Shown here: one piece after another, positions 15,668 to 23,917 of the stretch
Layout: the number at the start of each line of letters is the position of its first letter
How positions within the stretch are numbered: position 1 is the stretch's first letter
Assembly (NCBI GenBank): GCA_963792075.1
Contig: CAWBUW010000008.1
Coordinates: 13,323 to 77,322 of the forward strand
Direction: 5' to 3'
Source of the DNA: CAWBUW01 sp963792075
GTDB taxonomy: Bacteria > Chloroflexota > Anaerolineae > Anaerolineales > UBA4823
DNA length: 64,000 nt
The notes under the pieces: generated by a model
Seen by the model: the letters and a program-made list of their open reading frames with translations, nothing else
Database searches by the model: none
What the model was told of the DNA's origin: nothing
Position numbers and translations under genes: made by a program

Positions 15668-17406
15668 TTACATACCCCACAAAGGTTTAACGTTGTAATG
15701 CGCCTTTAGGTCGGTGTATAGCATTTTGTAAGGCAAATTTAAGACGGGTGTTTCTTGGAACAAGAAACTCGCGCCTTCTTCTGAGACCGATTTGGCTCTA
15801 AAGCTACGCCCTTCAATACTTAAATTAGGGAATCCATGCGTATCAATCCCAGTCATCCCATCTTCCAAGATTTCGAACAGAGAGCTTGGGGAGAGTATTT
15901 TGGGGATTGTAAACATGGCGCTCGGCAATTATTGGTTCCGATTCCAGACCAGAAGAGCTTACTGGCTTATACTCGTAAATAATTGCAATATTAGGATCCA
16001 GATATTCGCTTTTGGTTAATTTTAAGACGATTCCCTTGCACAAACGCTTTATATTCTTCAATAGAGTGTTGGAGTATCAAAGTAATATTATGAATTTCAT
16101 CTTCCCGAGAATAACCTGACCAAACCCAATTACTTCCACGAACTAATGGTCGACTCCTTGGAGCAAATGGTTGAACAATCTCTTTTATACCATTTGTTGA
16201 AAGGTAACGAAGGGCGTCAAATGCAGACCTAATTGATAATTTCCTTGAGCGCAGTATAAATCGTATTGGTGTATCCGAAGGAAAAACAGGCTTTACTCCG
16301 TTTCTCTTAACATAGTCGTTCACAGAATCCAGATCTAATTGAACGAAGTCTTTCCTACCGTCCACCATTTGGTTAGCTATGGCAACGCAGATTCCCATCA
16401 AATATTGATTTAGCGCATAACTTATGTCCGCGATATCATAGGTGTTTTCATTTGGAGGCAATCCCAAACAGTTATGGTACACGCCAATGAAAGTTAGTAA
16501 TACGTCAATGGATGTCAGAACGCCATGAATAGGTAGTGCTTTTTGTTTAATAATTTTTTCTAAGTGACCTAACACATATGTTTGCCCTGCTTTTTCAGGA
16601 TCATCGAATGCTCCTCGTTGTGACCAGTGATCGCTGATTGCCAATGGGTGAGGTTGCTTGAATATGAATGAGCTGCTTTCTAGCTTACATAACAAAGGGG
16701 ACGGTTTGCCATAGGGGATCTTGTAAAGTTGGTACGATGCTTCTTCTGGGGTTAAAATCAAATAATCCAACACCCAATTTCCATACATCTGGAAACAAGA
16801 CTTCTTTGATCACTGGGAATTCGCTATCCAGCCCATTGTTTATGGCATCTATGTACCGTTGAAAAAATTCTCTGTCTTTAGGTGTTATTTCTTCAAGTGT
16901 TAACCGATCTGCTATTTCCTTTTTTAACTCCGGGTATCTTGAAATTCTTTCTTGATAATCAAGCACTATTTCTGCCAATTTCTGGATATAGGTTTCTTGC
17001 ATGTCAATTGAGTCTAGCAATCTCATCAAACTGGATTGAAAAAACTCTTCTGGCCCTCTCTATACTCGGGCATTGTTGCAGAAATCTTCCGCCAGAATGC
17101 TTTTTTACCTTCTGGATCTACACAAATTAGAATAAATGGTAACGTCGAGACAGTGCTATATGCAACAAGTGTTGATGGGCAGCTGTAACTTGTCGCTCCT
17201 GTAGGAACTTTGCGTATCTGTACTTCAATTTTTCCATATGGCACACGGCTTTCATCTACCAGCTCAATCGTCCCATCCACGTTCGGGACTTTGTCACGTG
17301 TTCGGATATCGGACTTAACGAATTTCGTGTTGATAAGGCTATTGAAAGTGTTTACAGCATCCACCTCTGCTGCATCTGTATTAGGATATGGTGCTGGTTT
17401 TACCAT
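15668..17406 (-). pseudogene. DUF4365-domain protein, broken by three frameshifts
   Basis: The N-terminal part (17026-17406) has the DUF4365 pattern: AEVDAVNTFNSLI, DGTIELVDE, YGKIEVQIRKVPTGA, LPFILICVD and KKAFWRKI. It continues at 16685-17026 after a TGATGA overlap, then in another frame at 15991-16788, then 15843-16061 and 15668-15928. Deleting one base at 16767-16768 gives KLGVDYLILTPEEASY. Deleting one at 16033-16035 gives KAFVQGIVLKLTKSEYL. A third shift lies near 15905-15930. Whole length would be about 570 residues. DUF4365 is nuclease-like and often encoded near defence genes; the gene as read cannot make one protein. Confidence 0.75.
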
Positions 17407-17530
17407 GACATTCCTTTGGGTCCACTAATGGATTCAAATTGATCGTTTCTGATTTCGAGGGTTTCTTTGTGGAATCCTTTTTTCTATTGACCAGTAGTTC
17501 TGATGGTTTTGGATCCCCTTTTACCCTTCT

Positions 17531-17800
17531 CTAAAACAGAAATGGTTTGCCAAGCCGCAAAGCTCTTCCATGCTCTAATATCTTCTCTATAGAGAATATG
17601 CTATCGCAGAAGGAACATAAATGGTCCGCAGCAAGGGATTTTGAGCTTTCGGTATCTAAACTTTGAGCCGTTTTTAACACAATCCACTGGTTCCAAAGAT
17701 TAAATCGACTTTGAAGCCACCCAGGGAAAACATGCTCTTCGGTTATTTGATCATTTCGCTCGCAAAGAAAACAAATATTATTTATGTCATAAATGTCCAT
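17531..17800 (-). pseudogene. HNH-type zinc endonuclease-like fragment
   Basis: 89 residues beginning MDIYDINNICFLCERNDQI, followed by TEEHVFPGWLQSRF and a second pair CSFCDSIFS. Two C-x2-C pairs with EHVFP between them are the front end of a common HNH/zinc protein family in which proteins reach about 250-300 residues. Here it stops at 89, so it looks 3'-truncated. It lies between the DUF4365 and TIGR02391 relics and shares their orientation. Whether the short form folds is unknown. Confidence 0.55.
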
Positions 17801-17905
17801 AAGAATTTATTTTTGTATGGAACTCCGATTTTTATGTTGCGGATGGAACAGAAGAACTAGAAGCCTTGATCGATTGAATTCGAATAACACTCAGTAATGG
17901 ATTAC

Positions 17906-18293
17906 TTATATTATTCCGTGTAGGATTTTCTGAAAATTGGCATCATCTAACATATTCATGAGCAGGGATGCTAGCGCCAGACATTCATAAGCTTTTCCAG
18001 GATCAGAAACATCAATGTAACGATGGCTGTGGGGATTTTCTGAAGCTCCCGATTGCGCCTCGAAAAAGATAATAAGCGGATTCCTGTTCTGCTGCGATTG
18101 AGCTAAAAACTAATGGAACAGGTTTATTTTGCATCGCCTTGGTTAAAAGGTTTATTCCAATTTCTGTTGGATCAGCCCCAATTTTCTTTCGTACTTCTTC
18201 TTCGAGAACTTTCATCGCATTAAATATGGCATCATCATATTGACCATTCTCGAAATGTGTCTGACACTTTTTCTTTATTTTTGAATGTAGCAA
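17906..18293 (-). pseudogene. TIGR02391-family protein, frameshifted
   Basis: Reads LHSKIKKKCQTHFENGQYDD, AIFNAMKVLEEEVRKKIG and YYLFRGAIG, the TIGR02391 (Ymh-like) pattern. After the RGAI block the frame is lost. One base over it continues GASENPHSHRYIDVSDPGKA and YECLALASLLMNMLDD to a stop at 17906. Removing one base from a GGG run near 18050 rejoins it. The family is frequent in phage and defence-associated regions; its role is not established. Its 5' end overlaps the tyrosine recombinase relic in a joined frame. Confidence 0.7.
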
Positions 18294-19177
18294 AGTGAGA
18301 GGTATAAGAAAAGAGTTTGCAAAATAAAACTTAAAGACTTCGGGGTTATTGATCCGTCATCCTCTACTCCAAGGGCTTCGCTTGCAACATCAGCGACTGC
18401 TTCCCTTACACCCCTTGAACTTAGAGGTAATACTTGTCCAGTAAAGTTTGCGCCATGACGCGAAAAGATTGGTAGAGTTCCCAATCCTCGGCCTGTTCTC
18501 TTGTCTTGTTTTATCCGAAGATTGAGATAATCTAATAAGGAATTGCCAACCCTTGGTGAAAAATCAATAAATGACGTCTTCCCATTTTTGTTCGATAATT
18601 TAATGCGATTATTTTCCCAATCAAGATCGCTTTTTCTTAAATGCGGGATTATTGTGCTTTCGATACCTGTATCCGCTAACAAAACGATTAGAGCTCTATT
18701 TCGTAGTAAACGCAATTGTTTATTTTCACTGGGCAACTCAATATCGTTTTTTAGATTTAGTGCATAATTTACTACTCGAGATAAATTATGGTAATTAGGG
18801 GGTCTTAAGGTGTGCTTGGAAGGTTTTGGAATTTTCGAACGCACCAACCGGCTTAATCTCTGAGGGTTAATGTTTTCAAACCTTTTTGATTCTAGTGTTT
18901 TATACCATCCAAGAATCCCAAAAAAGTAGACATTCACCGTGTTGGGCGATAAATTCTTGAGGTTTTTGAAGAACTCAATAATCCAATTATCAGAGATTTG
19001 TGAAACCTTCAGTACATGAATATCAATCCCGGTTTGCTCCCAATAAGCACACAGGTTATTTATCGCCATCTTATAGTTTCGAAATGTAGCCGGATCCCTT
19101 TTTTGAGCAATTTCATCGAGATACGAATTGAAAGTGTCTTTGATGCTGAGGTCAGATAGTTCGGGATACGCCATCAT
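18275..19177 (-). pseudogene. Tyrosine recombinase/integrase relic
   Basis: About 300 residues with an N-terminal SAM-like core-binding domain (IKDTFNSYLDEIAQKRDPAT, LSPNTVNVYFFGILGWYKTL) and a catalytic-domain fold (NRALIVLLADTGIESTIIPHLRKSDLDW). The usual first catalytic Arg (TGLR) reads TGIE. The H-x-L-R-H box region (ITPKSL) breaks off into another frame that continues as the TIGR02391 protein, and the Tyr nucleophile is missing. It cannot be an active recombinase. It may be a decayed integrase of the element between the repeats at 15.56 and 22.63 kb. Confidence 0.75.
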
Positions 19178-19333
19178 TCACCACCCATCTAATAAAAAAC
19201 TTGCTTTCCGAAAAATCGCTCAAATTATTCATGTATGAAATTTCCTGGTACAAAATATCAAATCAAACCCTGAAATAAGGTTGCAAATCAGCATGTTATC
19301 ATTCCTTCTTTTACAATCACGTGATTGGATTGT

Positions 19334-19645
19334 TCAACCACCGATGTCTCCTAAATACACCCGTTCTAACGCCCGAAACAGTGGGCCATGGCTTAGGCAC
19401 TTTCAAGTGCAGTAGTTCATGCACAATCGCCTTTCGGCGGAACTCTGCCGGCTGGCGCAGCAGTGCAGTATCGAAGCTCAAATTACCTTTGCTGGAGCAA
19501 CTCGCCCACTTACGTCTCATCGGTCGCACAACCACCGTTTTGGGATGGATCTGATGCGTTCCGCCCAGGCGCGCACCTCAGCCTTGAAAACATCCAAAGG
19601 GATGCTTTCTTCCAATGGGGCGGGCAGGACGGCTATTTCATCCAT
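19334..19645 (-). pseudogene. M48/DUF45 (YgjP-like) metallopeptidase, frameshifted
   Basis: Starts at ATG 19645 (MDEIAVLPAPLEESIPLDVF) in a TGATG overlap with a small upstream frame. The conserved core VRPMRRKWASCSSKGNLSFD, then RRKAIVHELLHLKVP with the HExxH zinc site, lies in a second frame. The end SHGPLFRALERVYLGDIGG lies in a third. Two single-base shifts (near 19525 and 19390) break it. DUF45 peptidases are often encoded directly after hsdR in type I restriction operons, and an HsdM fragment lies just upstream. Confidence 0.75.
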
Positions 19646-19761
19646 CAGCGCTCGTCTCCCGCTCGACCGGCAATGCGCATGATCTGATCAACCAATGCGG
19701 TCAATTCCTTGACCTCACGCAGTTTACCAACGCCCTTCTTGTCGGCGCTGGCATTATTCAA
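19645..19761 (-). CDS. Small coupled frame upstream of the metallopeptidase
   Basis: 38 codons from TTG 19761 behind a perfect AAGGAGG, ending in a TGATG overlap with the metallopeptidase ATG. It encodes a charged helical peptide (MNNASADKKGVGKLREVKEL, then TALVDQIMRIAGR). The strong ribosome site and coupling suggest real translation. It could equally be the last stretch of a deleted upstream gene. No family recognised. Confidence 0.4.
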   Translation of the reverse strand: MNNASADKKGVGKLREVKELTALVDQIMRIAGRAGDER

Positions 19762-19771
19762 TAAAACCTCC

Positions 19772-20062
19772 TTACAGGGCAATGAGCGCCTCGCCCAGCC
19801 CGGTAGTGACTTTAGCCAGCAGCGACCAGTGTGCCGCAGCAGGAAGATAAAAATGCACCAGTGTTTGGTCGCATTCGACCAGCGCCTGGGCTATTTCCAG
19901 ATTGCGATACTGCTCGCCCGAGGGTTTTCCTTCATCGTCAAAAACATCGTAGGGCGTTCGGGGAATTCGTGGAAGGATGTAATCTTTGTACTTAGGGCGT
20001 AAACAGGGCCGCGTAATTTGCGGGCTGCTTCCCAAAGCCAATTTTCAGGGGTGGTAAGAGCG
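19772..20062 (-). pseudogene. HsdM (type I DNA methyltransferase) N-terminal fragment
   Basis: The frame opening PENWLWEAARKLRG shifts near 20005 to PKYKDYILPRIPRTPYDVFD and ends VHFYLPAAAHWSLLAKVTTG LGEAL. HsdM proteins have just this order: W-x-A-A-x-x-L-R-G, S/K-Y-K-D-Y-I-L, D-V-F, then F-Y-x-P-x-x-A-x-W. The AdoMet-binding and NPPF parts are gone. It marks the remains of a type I restriction-modification operon. Confidence 0.65.
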
Positions 20063-20521
20063 AAGAGAGGGCATATTTTTCTCTATAATCTGGTAATTAA
20101 GGTGTGGAATGGGCTTGCCACAATGAGCGCACACTGTTGTATTGAAGCCTGAAGAAGCTATCGGATAAGCGTGAATATGCTGGTCTCGGTCGTGCAAAAC
20201 TACGCACACGGCATCATCCGGGAATGCGAAAACCCCATCTTGATAAGTAGCTCCAATTTTACGACCTGCTACCCAGAACAGATTGACTTGGCCATACCCG
20301 TCAATCTGTGACGATCCTGAGACTGTGGTTGTAACGATATAATCACGATAAGCATCGTAATCCGTTGTGTCAAAGACGGAATTTGTTGGGTAGGTTCCAG
20401 TAGGAGCGGTGTGTTTGATAAACTTTGCTAATTGGTAACTGGTCCCAGTGAGGCTTATTGGCACGGCAGGATTAACAAGGCCAAGCGTAGTTGTACACTC
20501 AAGACAATAATTAGTCTTCAT
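20045..20521 (-). CDS. Uncharacterised protein with terminal cysteine pairs
   Basis: 158 residues in an ATGA-type overlap with the ImmA/IrrE-like gene upstream, so likely co-translated. It has a CLEC pair near the start and CAHCGKPIPH near the end, which could form a split zinc site, plus a beta-rich middle (DYIVTTTVSGSSQIDGYGQV, VCVVLHDRDQHIHAYP). Its 3' end overlaps the HsdM relic, so the last few residues may be foreign. No family recognised. Context suggests it serves with the XRE/ImmA pair. Confidence 0.5.
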   Translation of the reverse strand: MKTNYCLECTTTLGLVNPAVPISLTGTSYQLAKFIKHTAPTGTYPTNSVFDTTDYDAYRDYIVTTTVSGSSQIDGYGQVNLFWVAGRKIGATYQDGVFAFPDDAVCVVLHDRDQHIHAYPIASSGFNTTVCAHCGKPIPHLNYQIIEKNMPSLRSYHP

Positions 20522-21456
20522 ATAGGCACTACTTTCCCGTTGGTGGTAGATAAGCGAATTTGTTTTGAGTTTTGTGTATTCATTTTCTGAATGAGCGAGA
20601 TAACCTTTCGTTCACCCCCCAAATCAAAGGGCAGATTTTCGGAATAGTATAAAATTGCCTGTCTTCCATCCAAAACCAGGAGTTCTTGTCCCTTCGTCAC
20701 AATATTCGATTGCCACGCTAAAAAAATCTGCGTTGTCTCATCCACGGATTTATGCGTAGGGATGAAAAATTGTTGAGAATTACTGATAGCCCATTCTACT
20801 CGAAGTTTAGGCGGTGGAACTGCATCGGGGAGAGCGAGCAGGAAGGAAGACTGGTCTTTAGGAACCGCCTTTTTTATTTCTTCGGGTTTATTCTTCATCC
20901 CCCAGAATACAACTGCCCATTGGCTTTCAGCGCAGCGAGAGACCTGCACCAAAGCTGCCATCAAGGAAACATCGAATTCATCCGCAATTCGCCCTGCACA
21001 ATCGATACCCGCACTGTGAATTTGAAGACGAGAATGAATTTCGCCAGGCGGCATCAACAGGTTCGCTCCTGCTTGGTTGCACAGGCGTTCTTTGGTTCTT
21101 TCTCGGAAACCGCCTTTATGAGATAGACCGGCGATCTGGCTTGGTGGAAGGGCATCGAAAAGAAACTCCACCATCTCATGGGCCTGCGTAAAGCGCTGTC
21201 TGCGAGCCGGGTCTTTATCGTTGATAATAACTAATCCGCGTTCCGGGTCGAGTAGTAAACCTTGCTGATTGGGTGGCAGAGGGGCGAACTTTGGCCTGAT
21301 ACCAAAACGGTAAAAAATAGCATCCATGCTAACTGGGATTTGCCCAACGATGCCTGCTTCAAGACGCAAGAACTCTACATAACGATATACATCGTCTTCC
21401 GATTTAACCGTTCCGTGTCTCTCAATAAACAATCGACCTGGATGGATAGCTGCCAC
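20518..21456 (-). CDS. ImmA/IrrE-like protein with altered zinc motif
   Basis: 312 residues. The region VSMDAIFYRFGIRPKFAPLP, then GLVIINDKDPARRQRFTQAH and EMVEFLFDALP matches ImmA/IrrE peptidases, which cleave XRE-type repressors. Where the family has HExxH, this protein reads HEMVE at residues 93-97, so the second zinc His is a Glu. The later helix with ERLCNQAGANLLMP is kept. The C-terminal ~120 residues are an extra domain. It sits directly behind the XRE regulator gene, the usual pairing. Activity may be altered or lost. Confidence 0.75.
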   Translation of the reverse strand: MAAIHPGRLFIERHGTVKSEDDVYRYVEFLRLEAGIVGQIPVSMDAIFYRFGIRPKFAPLPPNQQGLLLDPERGLVIINDKDPARRQRFTQAHEMVEFLFDALPPSQIAGLSHKGGFRERTKERLCNQAGANLLMPPGEIHSRLQIHSAGIDCAGRIADEFDVSLMAALVQVSRCAESQWAVVFWGMKNKPEEIKKAVPKDQSSFLLALPDAVPPPKLRVEWAISNSQQFFIPTHKSVDETTQIFLAWQSNIVTKGQELLVLDGRQAILYYSENLPFDLGGERKVISLIQKMNTQNSKQIRLSTTNGKVVPI

Positions 21457-21458
21457 GG

Positions 21459-21848
21459 TTATAGTGGCTCATCTTCTATAAACGGCAAAATTGCCAGATA
21501 GAGCGACTCCCATTCATCAACGGTTTTAGGTTCTTTTCCTCGTCGGGGAATGTTGGCCAGCTTATCTACCATCGAGTAACTCAAATTATTCTTTAGGCCA
21601 AATTCTCTCAGCGAGGGGGGAATTAGCACCAAGGATTGTGCTGCTTCGCCAGTTAATTCTGCAGGTGTTACTCCGAGAGCAATTGCGAGGCGATCAATGA
21701 CCTTCTTGGAAATGCTATCCGCCTCACCTCTTTCAATCATGGATACATAATTACGAGAAATATCGGCCATTTTTCCAAGCTCATCCTGGCTCAAATTTTT
21801 CTCTTTACGCTGGGCAAACACTTGCTTTCCCAATTCGTGAGCGTCCAT
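21459..21848 (-). CDS. XRE-family transcription regulator
   Basis: 129 residues with an N-terminal HTH_3 domain: RKEKNLSQDELGKMADISRN, YVSMIERGEADSIS and KKVIDRLAIALGVTPAEL. The C-terminal ~55 residues are a helical extension. AAAGGAGG precedes ATG 21848, and a near-consensus promoter lies just upstream. It likely represses the divergent promoters in 21849-22013. The ImmA/IrrE-like protein encoded next is its expected antagonist. Confidence 0.88.
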   Translation of the reverse strand: MDAHELGKQVFAQRKEKNLSQDELGKMADISRNYVSMIERGEADSISKKVIDRLAIALGVTPAELTGEAAQSLVLIPPSLREFGLKNNLSYSMVDKLANIPRRGKEPKTVDEWESLYLAILPFIEDEPL

Positions 21849-21887
21849 ACGGACCTCCTTTTCCCAAGAAATTTTATACCTATTTTA

Positions 21888-21916
21888 ATTGTAGTACATC
21901 TAGCCTGTGGTGTCAA
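21888..21916 (-). promoter_or_regulatory. Promoter of the XRE-ImmA operon
   Basis: On the minus strand TTGACA (21916-21911), a 17-base spacer and TACAAT (21893-21888) sit about 40 bases upstream of the XRE start. Six of six and five of six consensus matches. Confidence 0.75.
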
Positions 21917-21943
21917 CCAAAACCAGCAATTGCATACTGCACC

Positions 21944-21991
21944 TTGCACAAAGCTCACGTTCGTGTTATTATTAGTGTGCAAGTGCAAACT
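21944..21991 (+). promoter_or_regulatory. Promoter and possible operator for the DUF2188-DUF3892 pair
   Basis: TTGCAC (21944-21949), 17-base spacer, TATTAT (21967-21972). The -35 lies in TTGCACA, and its inverse TGTGCAA begins at 21977, followed by GTGCAAAC; TTGCAT and TGCACC occur just upstream. These repeated TGCA-centred words flank the start site and are good candidates for XRE binding. Confidence 0.55.
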
Positions 21992-22013
21992 AGGTGATGC
22001 AAAGGAGGCGTCT

Positions 22014-22250
22014 ATGCCAAAGAAAAATCAACATGTTGTGCCAACCGGCGATGGGCAATGGGGTGTACGAGGTGATGGCAACTCACGTATGACCAAGAGA
22101 ACACCCACCCAGTCTGACGCGATTGATGTTGCTCGAGATATCGCCAAAAATCAGCATTCCGATGTGGTGATCCATCGGCCTAATGGGCAAATTCGCGATC
22201 GCGATAGCTATGGAAGCGATCCCTGCCCACCAAAAGATAAAAAGCACTAG
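22014..22250 (+). CDS. DUF2188 small protein
   Basis: 78 residues: KNQHVVPTGDGQWGVRGDGN then TQSDAIDVARDIAKNQHSDV and VIHRPNGQIRDRDSYG. This is the DUF2188 layout: a short beta unit, a helix of 'AI..A..IA', then a beta hairpin with an R-D-G/S end. A strong ribosome site AAAGGAGG (22000-22007) lies 6 bases before ATG 22014. Function of the family is not known. It is divergent from the XRE-ImmA genes and is likely under their control. Confidence 0.8.
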   Translation: MPKKNQHVVPTGDGQWGVRGDGNSRMTKRTPTQSDAIDVARDIAKNQHSDVVIHRPNGQIRDRDSYGSDPCPPKDKKH

Positions 22251-22258
22251 GAGGTAAT

Positions 22259-22567
22259 ATGGCTTCTCATCGTATCGTCTGCACAGAACAAGAACCTGCG
22301 CCCAATCCCCCAAAACATGCTCACATTGTATCCGTAGGAATAGGAACAGATCCAAATAGCGCAACATCACGCATAACTTTTGGAGATGTAATTGCAGCAA
22401 TTGACCGAGGCGACTTGTTTTACACGGTGGGTGAACAGTCAAAGAAAACCGCCAGGGTGGAAAAATATAGGTGTCAACATTGCAGTAGATGCCATATACG
22501 CTCAACAGCGGATGCTGTTCAGGATAATAATTTGGATAACCTACGATACTGCAACTGGAAAAAATAA
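22259..22567 (+). CDS. DUF3892 small protein
   Basis: 102 residues. It starts MASHRIVCTEQE and has HIVSVGIGTDP, then TFGDVIAAIDRGDLFYT and the closing block STADAVQDNNLDNLRYC. DUF3892 proteins end with a similar Asp...N-L-x-x-L-x-x-C signature. AGGAGG precedes ATG 22259 and the gene follows the DUF2188 gene by 8 bases, so the two form an operon. Role unknown; the family is often found near restriction or regulatory genes. Confidence 0.75.
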   Translation: MASHRIVCTEQEPAPNPPKHAHIVSVGIGTDPNSATSRITFGDVIAAIDRGDLFYTVGEQSKKTARVEKYRCQHCSRCHIRSTADAVQDNNLDNLRYCNWKK

Positions 22568-22626
22568 CCATAATTCTAAAGTCACGCTATCACGCGAATT
22601 AGTGGCTGCCGCGACGATGTGGTTGA

Positions 22627-22716
22627 TGGACAGTTGGTATAGCCGTTTTCAGAGAAATTTCCCTGTTCGAAGTGAATTCGGGCAGGGAAATTGCGCGTAA
22701 GGGAAATAATTAACAT
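22627..22716. repeat. Right copy of ~90-bp imperfect direct repeat
   Basis: Diverged copy of 15563-15649: the helicase 3'-end words TGGACAGTTGGTAT and CCGTTTT, a hairpin with arms 22656-22665/22683-22692, and the tail AATTAACATT. Here no helicase gene precedes it; only the last codons remain, with a stop inside. It closes the 7-kb segment that holds the integrase relic. Confidence 0.6.
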
Positions 22717-22790
22717 TCACGGCGAGTTCAGGTTATTTATAACTTGAGCGGTTGATTGAGATATACTTACTTAAAGTGGAGGAAAATGAC

Positions 22791-23648
22791 ATGCGCAAAT
22801 TATCCGACAGCTTTCTTCAAGATTTAAAATCGGGTTTCCTCTCCGGCTTGATGGCGCAGGTCCGTCAGGACCGGGATCTGGATCTAGAAATCCGCGAGGA
22901 TTATCTGAATATCTATTACAAGGGGAATTCTCTACTGAAGTTAGCCGAGGTTCAAGCAGGGCGATACCGGGTTGAGATCCACCCAAAATTCACCAGGGAT
23001 ACAAAATTCCAGGATTTGACCGACGAAGCGACAACCCACTTATTCCTGGCCCAGATTCCATCCATCAAGGAAAACATTATTCAATACGGTAAATCATCCA
23101 TTGAGATCGAGTATGAGCAGATGATCATCCGCGCCAACAACTACGAGCCGCGCAATAACAGCGAATATTTCATCGTTGACCGGCAGGTTGCAGCCGGAAA
23201 AGCCGGCCGGTTTGATCTGACCGGTATCTACTGGCCACGCAAGGGACGTAGGAAGAATCAGGTGGTGTCCTTGTGCCTGTTCGAAGTGAAGTTCGCTCTC
23301 AACCAGGATATCCAGGATGTGCACAAGCAGCTCGAACGGTATTACGAGGCGATCAAAGCGAACGCGGCCGAAATTGCAGACGAGACCCAAACGATCTTCA
23401 GGCATAAGCTGGACCTTGGGCTCTTCAATCAATCACCAGAGAGGCTGGAAGTATTGAAATCTTTGACGTTATCCCGCGAGCTGGATAAGTTTCAATTCAT
23501 TCTCATATTGGTGGATTACAACCCAAACAGCAAGTTGTATGGCCGCGTGAATCTGGCCGGATTATCCTTTCACAGCCAGGTGCGAGTGTTCCACAGTGGA
23601 TTCGCGATGTGGGGGAGTAATTTGGAGCCGGTCACAGAGATTATCTGA
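22791..23648 (+). CDS. PD-(D/E)XK nuclease-like protein
   Basis: 285 residues, start ATG 22791 behind GGAGG (22778-22782). The core looks like a PD-(D/E)XK fold: GRFDLTGIYW gives the Asp and VSLCLFEVKFALNQD the E-x-K, followed by a helix QDVHKQLERYYEAI. The N-terminal ~110 residues form a mixed domain (VEIHPKFTRDTKFQDL). It is encoded on the opposite strand to the RecD2-like helicase and meets it end to end across a hairpin, so it has its own promoter. A role as nuclease or nuclease-derived sensor in the neighbouring defence array is inference. Confidence 0.55.
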   Translation: MRKLSDSFLQDLKSGFLSGLMAQVRQDRDLDLEIREDYLNIYYKGNSLLKLAEVQAGRYRVEIHPKFTRDTKFQDLTDEATTHLFLAQIPSIKENIIQYGKSSIEIEYEQMIIRANNYEPRNNSEYFIVDRQVAAGKAGRFDLTGIYWPRKGRRKNQVVSLCLFEVKFALNQDIQDVHKQLERYYEAIKANAAEIADETQTIFRHKLDLGLFNQSPERLEVLKSLTLSRELDKFQFILILVDYNPNSKLYGRVNLAGLSFHSQVRVFHSGFAMWGSNLEPVTEII

Positions 23649-23775
23649 TTATTTATTCGCATTCCCGCAACACCATTAGATCCCCGAAGGTGCCCTATGC
23701 CCTCTCAAGAATCTGCCAAAGAACCCAAAATCATCATCCTGACGCCGAGCGATCCACGCCGTGACGGGACAAGCC

Positions 23776-23818
23776 GGTGGGGTTGTATTGCGGGCTTTGC
23801 CCGCAATACAACCCCACC
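23776..23818. terminator. 20-bp perfect hairpin between convergent genes
   Basis: Arms 23776-23795 and 23799-23818 are perfect, with loop TTT. It sits between the rightward nuclease-like gene and the leftward RecD2-like gene and could end both transcripts. Its core GGGCTTTGCCC and GTGGGG ends recall the hairpin at 3473-3493. Confidence 0.65.
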
Positions 23819-23917
23819 ACTGCCCCCTACCACGGCAACTCCCAATGATCCAGCGTCGAATTTTCAAACCGTGTTATAGATGAATATATGGATGGCTTTG
23901 CGGATTGGATAAGTACA

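Noticed and set aside
23697..23879. 60-codon plus-strand frame between convergent genes
   Set aside because: Most of it is the 20-bp hairpin and its loop translated; no ribosome site and no family.
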